DNA of 64,000 nt from Pseudomonas viciae (lineage in GTDB: Bacteria; Pseudomonadota; Gammaproteobacteria; Pseudomonadales; Pseudomonadaceae). The position numbers were made by a program, and so were the translations under genes. The first letter of the stretch is position 1. Each line of letters starts with the position of its first letter. Below are positions 56,702 to 64,000 of this stretch, in pieces. The notes below the pieces were generated by a model, which saw nothing but the letters and a program-made list of their open reading frames with translations, was not told the DNA's origin and did no database searches. Where the stretch lies: the NCBI RefSeq assembly GCF_004786035.1, contig NZ_CP035088.1, positions 4,438,001-4,502,000 on the forward strand, read 5' to 3'.

Positions 56702-56811
56702 AGCGACACCCCGCTGCGGCTGGCGGTGTGAAGCGGTAACAGGAGATTCATGGCGCGTACCTTATGTCGGCGAATGGCCGGCAGCGCGTCCTGCCACTTC
56801 CGGGCGACCAT
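56698..56811 (-). CDS. very small upstream frame, about 37 aa
   Basis: A frame starting MVARKWQDALPAIRRHKVRA and ending in the ATGA overlap with the 75-aa gene. It is basic and short, with no clear ribosome-binding site. It might be a coupled leader peptide or chance; the frame is open back to 56916. Confidence 0.3.
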   Translation of the reverse strand: MVARKWQDALPAIRRHKVRAMNLLLPLHTASRSGVSL

Positions 56812-56935
56812 GGTAGCCCTCTCCCGTCGCGGCGGTAACTGCCAATCGTAGATTGACCGTAAACGGGCACCGGAAATGTGCCGATCAGCAATAGAAGCTT
56901 GACTTCTCTTTTCCAATCAGTAACATACGCGCCAT

Positions 56936-57011
<76 letters not shown>

Positions 57012-57025
57012 AATAGCGACAAGTA

Positions 57026-57059
57026 AAGCCCCTGAATCGAAAGGTTCAGGGGCTTTTTC
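57026..57059 (+). terminator. terminator of tRNA-Asn
   Basis: AAGCCCCTGAA-TCGAAAGG-TTCAGGGGCTTTTT, 15 bases past the tRNA. Confidence 0.9.
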
Positions 57060-57257
57060 GTGGGCGAATAAAAAGCGCTGCTGGTTGAAAAAGCTTGCCG
57101 ATGTCGCTGCCGGAACAATATTCCGGCGCAAAAAAGGCATTATGGTCTGAATCCTGCTTTCTTTTCCTACAACCCAAGCTGTCACGTGAGCGTCATGACC
57201 GCGCCGCAAACTGGTGTGGTCCGTCAACAACAGCTTCATAACAACAAGGACGAAGGT

Positions 57258-57452
57258 ATGCCCACACAAAATCCACACCACATTGTCGGCCTGTGCACCT
57301 CCAGCAAGGTGTACAACGCACTGACTGAACTCAAGCACCTGGAAGGCCATCGTAGCGCCAAGTTCCTTTCCCTGCTGGCGGAAAACCTGGTTCGCAAGGG
57401 CCTGCTCAACGAGCAGGAAGTGGTGCACATGCTCGATCTTGTCGTCGATTGA
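57258..57452 (+). CDS. small hypothetical protein, 64 aa
   Basis: ATG 57258 with AAGGACGAAGG upstream gives MPTQNPHHIVGLCTSSKVYN..., a compact helical protein ending EVVHMLDLVVD. The longer frame from 57186 has no ribosome-binding site. I know no function; the sequence looks conserved (balanced composition). Confidence 0.6.
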   Translation: MPTQNPHHIVGLCTSSKVYNALTELKHLEGHRSAKFLSLLAENLVRKGLLNEQEVVHMLDLVVD

Positions 57453-57540
57453 CCGGCATCGATTCCTACTATTGAGGCAGTTGATTTTTCGTTACCCAGG
57501 CTGAGTCGTAAGGTAACCCCATCGATTGATGGAGGTTCCC

Positions 57541-57723
57541 ATGCCCAAGGTTCAAATCATGTCTGTCATTGGCAGTGCCGTCCCCGCCCCACTCCGGGAA
57601 CGCGGTCTGCTGGCCTGCTGGTATCTGGTGCAGGACGGCGTGACCATCAGCGGTCCGTTGACTTCACTGCCCGCCGCCCAAGCCCTGTCGCAACGCATCG
57701 GCCCGTATGTACTGAGTGCCTAG
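57541..57723 (+). CDS. small hypothetical protein, 60 aa
   Basis: ATG 57541 has a very strong GGAGG 5 bases upstream. The product MPKVQIMSVIGSAVPAPLRE... contains a short hydrophobic stretch and a GLLACWYLVQDG motif. No family is recognised. It overlaps the stop of the convergent transporter gene by four bases. Confidence 0.55.
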   Translation: MPKVQIMSVIGSAVPAPLRERGLLACWYLVQDGVTISGPLTSLPAAQALSQRIGPYVLSA

Positions 57724-58781
57724 GGCAGTTGTATGCGCGGCGTGCTTTCAACGAACAAAGCCCAACACGACATGAACAGCGCGGCGATCAGCGGCCCGAT
57801 CACGAAACCGTTCAGCCCGAACACCGCCAGCCCGCCCAGCGTCGAGACCAACACCATGTAGTCGGGCATCTTGGTGTCCTTGCCCACCAGGATCGGTCGC
57901 AGGAAGTTGTCCACCAGGCCAATCACGAACACCCCGAACAGCGTCAGCACCACGCCCTGCCAGATCGCCCCGGAAAGCAGGAAATACACCGCCACCGGCG
58001 CCCAGACAATGCCCGCCCCCACAGCCGGCAACAGCGACAGGAACGCCATCAGTACCGCCCACGGCAATACCGTCGGGATTCCCAGGATCCAGAAGATCAG
58101 CCCGCCCAGCGCGCCCTGGCTGATGGCGACCAGCAGGTTGCCTTTTACCGTGGCCCGCACCACCCGGTTGAATTTCAACTGCAGGCGACGCTTCTGATGT
58201 TCAGCCAGGGGAATGGCCATGCGCACTTTGCGCACCAATTCCGGGCCATCTCGCAGGAAGAAAAACAGTAAATAAATCATGACAAAGAAACTGACCAGGA
58301 ACTGGAACGTCCCCTGACCGAAACTGAAGGCTTGGGTGGCGAAGAATTCACTGCCCTGCATTGCGCTCTTGACGATCTTGTCCCGCAACCCGTTCAGGTT
58401 ACCCAGGCCGAAGCGATCCAGCAGGTGCTGGAAGTACGGCGGCAAGGCATCCTTGAAACGGGCCAGGTAATCGGCAATGTCCAGTTCTCCGCTTTCCAGG
58501 CTCTTGTACAACGCCGCGCCTTCCTGGACCAGCAAGGTGCTGATGATGATCACCGGCAAAATCGCACTGACCACGCAAATGCTCAAGGTGAGGAGCGAGA
58601 TGACGTTGCGGTGCCAGCCGAACTTCAACTGCAGGCGGCGCTGCATCGGCGCAAAGACGATACCCAGGATCACCGCCCAGAACACCGCGCCGTAAAACGG
58701 CAGCAAAATCCAGATGAAAGCGAGGGTGACCAGGATCAACAGCAGCATCTGGGATTTGTTTTGCAGCATCTTTCGATTCAT
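57720..58781 (-). CDS. AI-2E family transporter (PerM/YdiK-like)
   Basis: Start ATG 58781 gives 353 residues with about seven to eight membrane helices: two at the N-terminus (LLLILVTLAFIWILLPFYG and AVFWAVILGIVFAPM), a soluble loop (about 90-150), then five. The family motif near IGLVDNFLRPILVGKDTKMP is clear. Family members export signals or ions; the substrate is unknown. The very long in-frame extension to 59432 lies opposite the next gene and is rejected. Confidence 0.88.
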   Translation of the reverse strand: MNRKMLQNKSQMLLLILVTLAFIWILLPFYGAVFWAVILGIVFAPMQRRLQLKFGWHRNVISLLTLSICVVSAILPVIIISTLLVQEGAALYKSLESGELDIADYLARFKDALPPYFQHLLDRFGLGNLNGLRDKIVKSAMQGSEFFATQAFSFGQGTFQFLVSFFVMIYLLFFFLRDGPELVRKVRMAIPLAEHQKRRLQLKFNRVVRATVKGNLLVAISQGALGGLIFWILGIPTVLPWAVLMAFLSLLPAVGAGIVWAPVAVYFLLSGAIWQGVVLTLFGVFVIGLVDNFLRPILVGKDTKMPDYMVLVSTLGGLAVFGLNGFVIGPLIAALFMSCWALFVESTPRIQLP

Positions 58782-58928
58782 CAGCGTTCCATGTCCAAAG
58801 GCGGGATAAACATTAGTCCTCCAGGACTCGCCGGAGTGCCTTCGCGTTTGCCTCCGGCGTTGATCCAAATCAATACCGCCGGGCCGACCGTGGCGTACCC
58901 TCGCCGCTTTTTGCGATCTGACGCCACC

Positions 58929-60254
58929 ATGACCCTCGCCGCCCCCGAACTGCTCGCTCCCGCCGGCACCTTGAAAAACATGCGTTACGCCTTTGCCTAC
59001 GGTGCCGACGCGGTGTACGCCGGCCAGCCGCGCTACAGCCTGCGGGTGCGCAACAACGAATTCGACCACGCCAACCTGGCCCTGGGCATTCGTGAGGCCC
59101 AGGCCATGGGCAAGCGGTTCTACGTAGTGGTGAACATTGCCCCGCACAACGCCAAACTGCGCACCTTCCTCAAGGACCTGGAGCCGGTGATCGCCATGGC
59201 GCCGGACGCACTGATCATGTCCGACCCTGGGCTGATCATGCTGGTGCGCCAGCACTTCCCCCAGATGCCGATTCACCTGTCGGTGCAGGCCAACACCGTG
59301 AATTGGGCGAGCGTCGAGTTCTGGCAGCAGCAGGGTTTGAGCCGGATCATCCTGTCCCGGGAACTGTCCCTGGAGGAAATCGCCGAGATTCGCCAGCAGG
59401 TGCCGGCCATGGAGCTGGAAGTGTTCGTCCACGGCGCCCTGTGCATGGCCTACTCAGGGCGTTGCCTGCTGTCGGGCTACCTGAACAAGCGCGACGCCAA
59501 CCAAGGCAGTTGTACCAACGCCTGCCGCTGGAAATACTCGGCGCAACCGGCGGTGGAAAACGCCGTGGGCGACATCGTGCAAACCTGTCAACCCGAGCCG
59601 ACCCTGGGCCTCGGCGCGCCCACCGACCAGGTGTTCCTGCTCCAGGAAGCGAATCGCCCGGAAGACTCCATGCCGGCCTTCGAGGACGAGCACGGCACCT
59701 ACATCATGAACGCCAAGGATCTGCGAGCGGTGCAGCACGTGGAACGGCTGGCCCACATGGGCGTGCACTCGTTGAAGATCGAAGGCCGGACCAAGTCGCA
59801 CTTCTATTGCGCACGCACCACTCAGGTGTATCGCCGGGCCATCGATGACGCGGTGGCCGGCCGGGAATTTGACCGCAGCCTGATGACTGACCTGGAGTCC
59901 CTGGCCCAACGCGGCTACACCGAAGGATTTCTACGGCGCCATGTGCATGATGAGTATCAGAACTACCAGAACGGCAGTTCGGTGTCGGAGCGCCAGCAGT
60001 TCGTTGGCGAACTGACCGGCGAACGGCGCGAACGGCTGGCCGAAGTGCGCGTGAAAAACCGCTTCGAATTGGGCGATCACATGGAACTGATGACACCCAA
60101 GGGCAACTTTCACTTCGACCTGCATCAGTTGCAGAACGTCAAAGGCCAGAGCATCGACGTGGCGCCGGGGGATGGGCATGTGGTGTACGTGCCGATTCCG
60201 GATGCGGTGGATTTGCGGTTCGGGTTGTTGATGCGGGATGTGCGGGAAGCGTAA
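58929..60254 (+). CDS. trhP: U32 peptidase-family tRNA hydroxylation protein
   Basis: Start ATG 58929 (MTLAAPELLAPAGTLKNMRY) gives 441 residues, the length of YegQ/TrhP. The motifs ELEVFVHGALCMAYSGRCLL and NQGSCTNACRWKY carry the conserved cysteines likely to bind an Fe-S cluster, and LKIEGRTKSHFY follows. TrhP forms 5-hydroxyuridine at tRNA position 34 using prephenate. Confidence 0.9.
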   Translation: MTLAAPELLAPAGTLKNMRYAFAYGADAVYAGQPRYSLRVRNNEFDHANLALGIREAQAMGKRFYVVVNIAPHNAKLRTFLKDLEPVIAMAPDALIMSDPGLIMLVRQHFPQMPIHLSVQANTVNWASVEFWQQQGLSRIILSRELSLEEIAEIRQQVPAMELEVFVHGALCMAYSGRCLLSGYLNKRDANQGSCTNACRWKYSAQPAVENAVGDIVQTCQPEPTLGLGAPTDQVFLLQEANRPEDSMPAFEDEHGTYIMNAKDLRAVQHVERLAHMGVHSLKIEGRTKSHFYCARTTQVYRRAIDDAVAGREFDRSLMTDLESLAQRGYTEGFLRRHVHDEYQNYQNGSSVSERQQFVGELTGERRERLAEVRVKNRFELGDHMELMTPKGNFHFDLHQLQNVKGQSIDVAPGDGHVVYVPIPDAVDLRFGLLMRDVREA

Positions 60255-60264
60255 GGCCGGGACA

Positions 60265-60280
60265 GTGCTCGCTCCCACAG
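60265..60280. repeat. partial REP
   Basis: GTGCTCGCTCCCACAG is the right half of a REP, 11 bases after the trhP stop. The left half is missing. Confidence 0.6.
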
Positions 60281-60298
60281 GTATTTTCAGCCCTCGGC

Positions 60299-60401
60299 AG
60301 GAACTGCCGAAGGCTGCGATCCTCCGCTCCCGATAGGGCCCGGTTGCCCAGGCGAAACATCTGGATCGCGAGCGAAAGATCGCAGCCTTCGGCAGCTCCT
60401 G
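60299..60401. repeat. second REP family inverted pair (GCAGCCTTCGGCAGC)
   Basis: GGAACTGCCGAAGGCTGCGAT at the left and ATCGCAGCCTTCGGCAGCTC at the right, in inverted orientation about 55 bases apart. Distinct from the TGTGGGAGC family, it is likely to be mobilised by another RAYT. Confidence 0.8.
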
Positions 60402-60415
60402 CCACCGGCTTCGGG

Positions 60416-62095
60416 TCAGATCCGGAACTGCCCCACCAGTTTGCCCAGGCGCTGGCCCAGGTCGGCCAGGCTGCGGGAGGTCTGGGCGCCGAGTTGGGTT
60501 TCGTCGGCGACGCTGTCCACCGCCACGGCGATCTGATGCACGCTGCGGTTGATTTCCTCGGCCACGGCGGTCTGTTCTTCGGCAGCACTGGCGATCTGGG
60601 CGTTCATCGAGTTGATGGTGCCGATCAACTGCGCCATGGTGTCCAGGGACGCCCCCGCCTCGTTGGCCCGCGCCGACGTGCCGTCACCGGCCTCACTGGA
60701 ACGGCGCATCGCTTCCACCGCCGCATGGGTACCCGATTGCAGGCGGTCGATCATGCCCTGGATTTCCTGGGTGCTCTGCTGGGTCCGGCTGGCCAGGGCC
60801 CGCACTTCATCCGCCACCACCGCGAACCCACGCCCGGCTTCACCGGCACGCGCAGCCTCGATAGCCGCGTTGAGGGCCAGCAGGTTGGTCTGCTCGGCGA
60901 TCGAACGAATCACCCCAAGCACACTGACAATCGAAGCCACGTCCTGCTGCAGGCTGTCCAGGGACACGCCGCTGCTGCGAATATCGTTCACCAACGCATG
61001 AATCTGCTGGATGCTGCCGGCCACCACGCGCTTGGCAGACTGGCCTTCTTCGTCGGTCTGCTGGGCCGCGACGGCGGCGCCCTGGGCGCTGCGGGCCACT
61101 TCCTGGGCCGCCGAGGACATCTCGTTGATCGCCGTGGCGACCTGATCGGTTTCGTGACGCTGCCGCTCCATGGCCTGCTCGGAACGCTGGGCCTGCTCGG
61201 AGACTTGCGTCACCAGCCCGGTCAGTTGCGAAGTCATTTCGGTGATCTGCCGCACCAGGCCGTGGATCTTGTCGACGAAGCGGTTGAAGGAACCGGCCAG
61301 TTGGCCCAGTTCGTCCTGGCTGGTGATCGCCAGGCGGCGCGTCAGGTCGCCCTCGCCGGCCGCGATGTCATCGAGGTTGTCTTTCATCAGATTCAGTGGC
61401 CGCAGGATGGTATTGGCCAACAACATCCCCACCACCGCTATCACCAGCAACACCACGGCGGCGATACCGACAATGCTCAGCACCACGCCTTGCAAACGCT
61501 CATGGACCTTGGCCTCCACCAGAGCCACCTGGGCTTCGATACCGTCCAGGTTGACCGAGCTGCCGACCGCCATGTCCCACTTGGGCAGGTATTCGGTGTA
61601 ACCGAGCTTAGGCACCAGGTCCTTGCTGTTGGGCAGTGGCGAGCTGTATTCGAGATAGTGGGTTCCGTCCTTGGCGACTTTTACCAGGTCACGGTTGACG
61701 TAGACACCGTTCGGGTCGCGGTTGTCCTTGAAACTCTTGCCCACGCCATCGGGGCTGTTGGCCTTGAACAGACGAATGGTCTCGGAGTCGTAGCCGAAGA
61801 AATAGCCATCCTTGCCATAGCTGACGTTCGACAGCAGCTTGATCGCCTGGGCCCGCGCCGCGTTATCGCCCGCGGCGGCGGCATCGTACAACGGCTTGAT
61901 GGCGGTGAGCCCCACGGCCACGTAATTCTGCAGCGTGGCCTTGGCCTCGCTGAGCAAGCGCTCGCGGGTCTGCTGGACCTCTTTGGTGGCCTGTTCCTTC
62001 AGGATGAAAGCCGTGGTCAGGCTGATGATCACGGCGGAGAGCAATACGGGCAGTATTGCCAGGGACAGGACTTTAGCCTTCAGGCTCAGGCGCAT
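60416..62095 (-). CDS. methyl-accepting chemotaxis protein with single Cache domain
   Basis: Start ATG 62095 gives 559 residues: TM1 (about 10-30), a periplasmic sCache_2 domain (about 35-185, with GKDGYFFGYDSE and GTHYLEYSSP), TM2 (about 190-212), HAMP (about 213-265) and a cytoplasmic signalling region whose tip EQTNLLALNAAIEAARAGEA is canonical. sCache_2 receptors often sense small organic acids. There is no CheR-binding pentapeptide at the C-terminus. The ligand is unknown. Confidence 0.92.
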   Translation of the reverse strand: MRLSLKAKVLSLAILPVLLSAVIISLTTAFILKEQATKEVQQTRERLLSEAKATLQNYVAVGLTAIKPLYDAAAAGDNAARAQAIKLLSNVSYGKDGYFFGYDSETIRLFKANSPDGVGKSFKDNRDPNGVYVNRDLVKVAKDGTHYLEYSSPLPNSKDLVPKLGYTEYLPKWDMAVGSSVNLDGIEAQVALVEAKVHERLQGVVLSIVGIAAVVLLVIAVVGMLLANTILRPLNLMKDNLDDIAAGEGDLTRRLAITSQDELGQLAGSFNRFVDKIHGLVRQITEMTSQLTGLVTQVSEQAQRSEQAMERQRHETDQVATAINEMSSAAQEVARSAQGAAVAAQQTDEEGQSAKRVVAGSIQQIHALVNDIRSSGVSLDSLQQDVASIVSVLGVIRSIAEQTNLLALNAAIEAARAGEAGRGFAVVADEVRALASRTQQSTQEIQGMIDRLQSGTHAAVEAMRRSSEAGDGTSARANEAGASLDTMAQLIGTINSMNAQIASAAEEQTAVAEEINRSVHQIAVAVDSVADETQLGAQTSRSLADLGQRLGKLVGQFRI

Positions 62096-62221
62096 GCTGT
62101 TCACTCTTGTAAGTTTTATGGCGTGGTTAGCTGTATTAACGGCAAAGCACGGCAAAACTGTAGGACAAGGTGAAAAGGCTTGCCCGAGTGGTCAGTAAAC
62201 TCATGACTGGCTTTAAAGGCC

Positions 62222-62318
62222 CCTTCGCGAGCAAGCCCGCTCCCACACTGGCTCGCCGGTGTTCACATATTCTGTGTTCACCGCCGATACAGTGTGGGAG
62301 CGGGCTTGCTCGCGAAGG
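62222..62318. repeat. REP doublet (REPIN)
   Basis: CCTTCGCGAGCAAGCCCGCT and GTGGGAGCGGGCTTGCTCGC in inverted orientation between the chemoreceptor and the antiporter-family gene. Confidence 0.9.
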
Positions 62319-62353
62319 ATGCGACTCGGTTCTTGAGCCTTGTTGGATCGGCC

Positions 62354-63673
62354 TTACAACACCATCGCCGCCACCCAACCAAACGCCAGCAGCGGCAGGT
62401 TGTAGTGGATGAATGTCGGGACCACGGTGTCCCAGATGTGGTGATGCTGGCCGTCGATGTTCAGGCCAGAGGTCGGGCCCAGGGTCGAGTCCGAGGCTGG
62501 CGAGCCGGCGTCGCCCAGGGCGCCGGCAGTGCCGACGATGCAGACGATCGCCAACGGGCTGAAGCCCAGTTGCAGGCACAGCGGCACGAAAATCGTCGCC
62601 AGGATCGGCACCGTGGAAAACGACGAGCCAATGCCCATGGTCACCAGCAGCCCCACCAGCAGCATCAGCAGCGCACCGACACCCTTGTTGTGGCCGATCC
62701 AGGCCGCCGAGGTTTCCACCAGGCTCTGGACTTCACCAGTGGCCTTCATCACTTCAGCAAACCCTGAGGCGGCGATCATGATGAAGCCGATCATCGCCAT
62801 CATTTTCATGCCTTCGGTGAACAGGTCATCAGTCTCGCGCCAGCGCACCACGCCCGATACCGAGAAGATCAGGAACCCGACCAGGGCGCCAATGATCATC
62901 GAATCCACCAACAGCTGAATAGCGAACGCCGCCACAATCGCCAGCCCCGCCACCAGCAGGCTCATGGGGTTGTAGCGCACCGCCACTTGCTCGGCCCGGG
63001 CGATTTTTTTCAGATCGTAGACGCGTTTTTTGCGGTAGGTAAAAAACGACAGCAGCAAGCCAAACACCATGCCCAGGGCCGGGATGCCCATCGCGTGGGT
63101 GATATTGATCCCGCTGATGTCCACGCCACTGCGGGCAACGTTGGCCAGCAGGATTTCATTGAGGAAGATGTTGCCAAAGCCCACAGGTAGAAACATGTAG
63201 GGCGTGATCAGGCCGAAGGTCATGACGCAGGCGATCAACCGGCGGTCCAGTTGCAACTTGGTCAGCACATAGAGAAGCGGCGGCACCAGTAGCGGGATGA
63301 AGGCGATATGGATCGGCAGAATGTTCTGGGAGGCGACCGCGACCGTTCCCAGCAGACCGATCAAGACCCATTTGACCCCGGAGCCACCGGCGCTGTCCTG
63401 GCGATCCACCATGGCCAGGGCTTTGTCAGCCAGGGCGTGGGCCATGCCGGACTTGGCAATCGCCACGGCGAAAGCGCCGAGCAAGGCGTAGGACAATGCC
63501 ACCGTCGCACCGCCGCCAAGGCCGGCGTTGAACGCTTTGAGCGTCGCCTCGATCCCCAGGCCACCGGTCAAACCGCCCACCAGCGCGCCGATAATCAGCG
63601 CGATCACCACATGCACGCGGGACAGGCTGAGCACCAGCATGACGCCAACCGCGGCAATTACTGCATTTATCAT
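62354..63673 (-). CDS. Na+/H+ antiporter family protein (NhaC/YuiF-like)
   Basis: ATG 63673, preceded by GAGG at 5 bases, gives 439 residues with about eleven hydrophobic segments. Motifs such as [20 protein letters not shown] and [16 protein letters not shown], and the final [15 protein letters not shown], match the Na_H_antiport_2 group. It should be an inner-membrane cation or organic-anion antiporter; the substrate is inferred. Confidence 0.82.
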   Translation of the reverse strand: MINAVIAAVGVMLVLSLSRVHVVIALIIGALVGGLTGGLGIEATLKAFNAGLGGGATVALSYALLGAFAVAIAKSGMAHALADKALAMVDRQDSAGGSGVKWVLIGLLGTVAVASQNILPIHIAFIPLLVPPLLYVLTKLQLDRRLIACVMTFGLITPYMFLPVGFGNIFLNEILLANVARSGVDISGINITHAMGIPALGMVFGLLLSFFTYRKKRVYDLKKIARAEQVAVRYNPMSLLVAGLAIVAAFAIQLLVDSMIIGALVGFLIFSVSGVVRWRETDDLFTEGMKMMAMIGFIMIAASGFAEVMKATGEVQSLVETSAAWIGHNKGVGALLMLLVGLLVTMGIGSSFSTVPILATIFVPLCLQLGFSPLAIVCIVGTAGALGDAGSPASDSTLGPTSGLNIDGQHHHIWDTVVPTFIHYNLPLLAFGWVAAMVL

Positions 63674-63799
63674 CGTTACCTCAAAGCACAGCGATGGAAA
63701 GCCACCGGACAAAAAGGTCGCGACTTTGCAGGAAGCGGCGACAAGCTGCAAGGGCCAGGCGACGGGTTTTCACAAGGACTCCAGCCACCACAAACCAAT

Positions 63800-63888
63800 G
63801 TGGGAGTGAGCTTGCTCGCGATAGCGGTCTGTCAGTTGATATCGATATCGCGACCCGACGCCATCGCGAGCAAGCTCGCTCCCACAGG
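63800..63888. repeat. REP doublet (REPIN)
   Basis: GTGGGAGTGAGCTTGCTCGC and CATCGCGAGCAAGCTCGCTC in inverted orientation before the histidine kinase stop. Confidence 0.88.
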
Positions 63889-63901
63889 GTTAATGCGGAT
63901 T

Positions 63902-64000
63902 TCAGCGCTTAGGCAACTCGATCAGCACCTTCAGCCCGCCCCACTCGCTGTCTTGCAGCGCCAACGTGCCGCCCCAGGTGTCGACGATGTCCCGCACAAT
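63902..64000 (-). CDS. C-terminal end of a sensor histidine kinase, partial
   Basis: Only the last 32 residues are present: IVRDIVDTWGGTLALQDS then GLKVLIELPKR. This is the closing HATPase_c segment (the IV..I...GG.L.......G......LP pattern) of two-component kinases. The rest lies beyond 64000. Confidence 0.75.
   Translation of the reverse strand: MVRDIVDTWGGTLALQDSEWGGLKVLIELPKR

Noticed and set aside
58782-59432. N-terminal extension of the AI-2E transporter
   Set aside because: It lies opposite the trhP start and has no membrane or domain character; the family starts at the MNRKML position.

Overview
The window reads as a chromosome segment of a fluorescent-group Pseudomonas. Three things point there: the gene order fimV-truA-trpF-accD-folC-dedD-cvpA-purF-metZ, together with leuCD-leuB-asd, gltX, uvrB and an aromatic aminotransferase, which matches the Pseudomonas core chromosome; the many Pseudomonas-type REP palindromes (TGTGGGAGCGGGCTTGCTCG family) in the intergenic gaps; and high-GC codon use in the core genes. 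No rRNA, CRISPR array, plasmid or prophage genes are visible.

Left end (1-3.6 kb): two ATPase subunits of a glycerol/sugar-type ABC importer on the minus strand diverge from an AcoR-type sigma-54 activator. Between them lie a clear -24/-12 promoter reading into the ABC operon and a striking array of TGAAC half-sites, so the activator very probably controls the transporter.

Accessory part (about 3.7-21.6 kb): single-gene units (CigR/RcnB-like protein, MFS exporter, AzlCD, DUF2628 protein, a P-loop kinase, small lipoproteins, a PACE efflux pump with a divergent LysR) lead into a lower-GC, visibly decaying stretch from about 12 to 21 kb. This stretch holds a DUF900-type lipoprotein hydrolase, several orphan genes, a frameshifted aegerolysin gene beside a Cys-rich orphan, an IS110 transposase remnant, and two families of dispersed repeats of the GGGGACAGACCAC / GGGGACGGATTTATTTT type. 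It ends at a tRNA-Val gene.

Core part (21.7-64 kb): a PuuB-like oxidase and tRNA-Asp/tRNA-Val; metZ and purF with cvpA, dedD, folC and accD; trpF, truA and fimV; an asd paralogue lacking its catalytic Cys, asd, leuB, a methyltransferase, leuD and leuC with a divergent LysR; a 1092-residue PAS-GGDEF-EAL protein; an IbpA-type heat-shock gene with a sigma-32 promoter and a probable ROSE-like RNA thermometer; dusC, a thioesterase, an alpha/beta hydrolase and a TetR regulator; two tandem tRNA-Glu/tRNA-Ala pairs; gltX; uvrB divergent from an aromatic aminotransferase; tRNA-Asn; small Pseudomonas orphans; an AI-2E-family transporter, a U32 tRNA-hydroxylation protein, a chemoreceptor, a Na+/H+ antiporter-family protein, and the tail of a histidine kinase.

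The least ordinary material is the 15.9-18.3 kb aegerolysin remnant cluster with its orphans, the MITE-like repeats around it, and the half-site array upstream of the sigma-54 promoter. All functions are read from sequence features and family knowledge; no database search was made.
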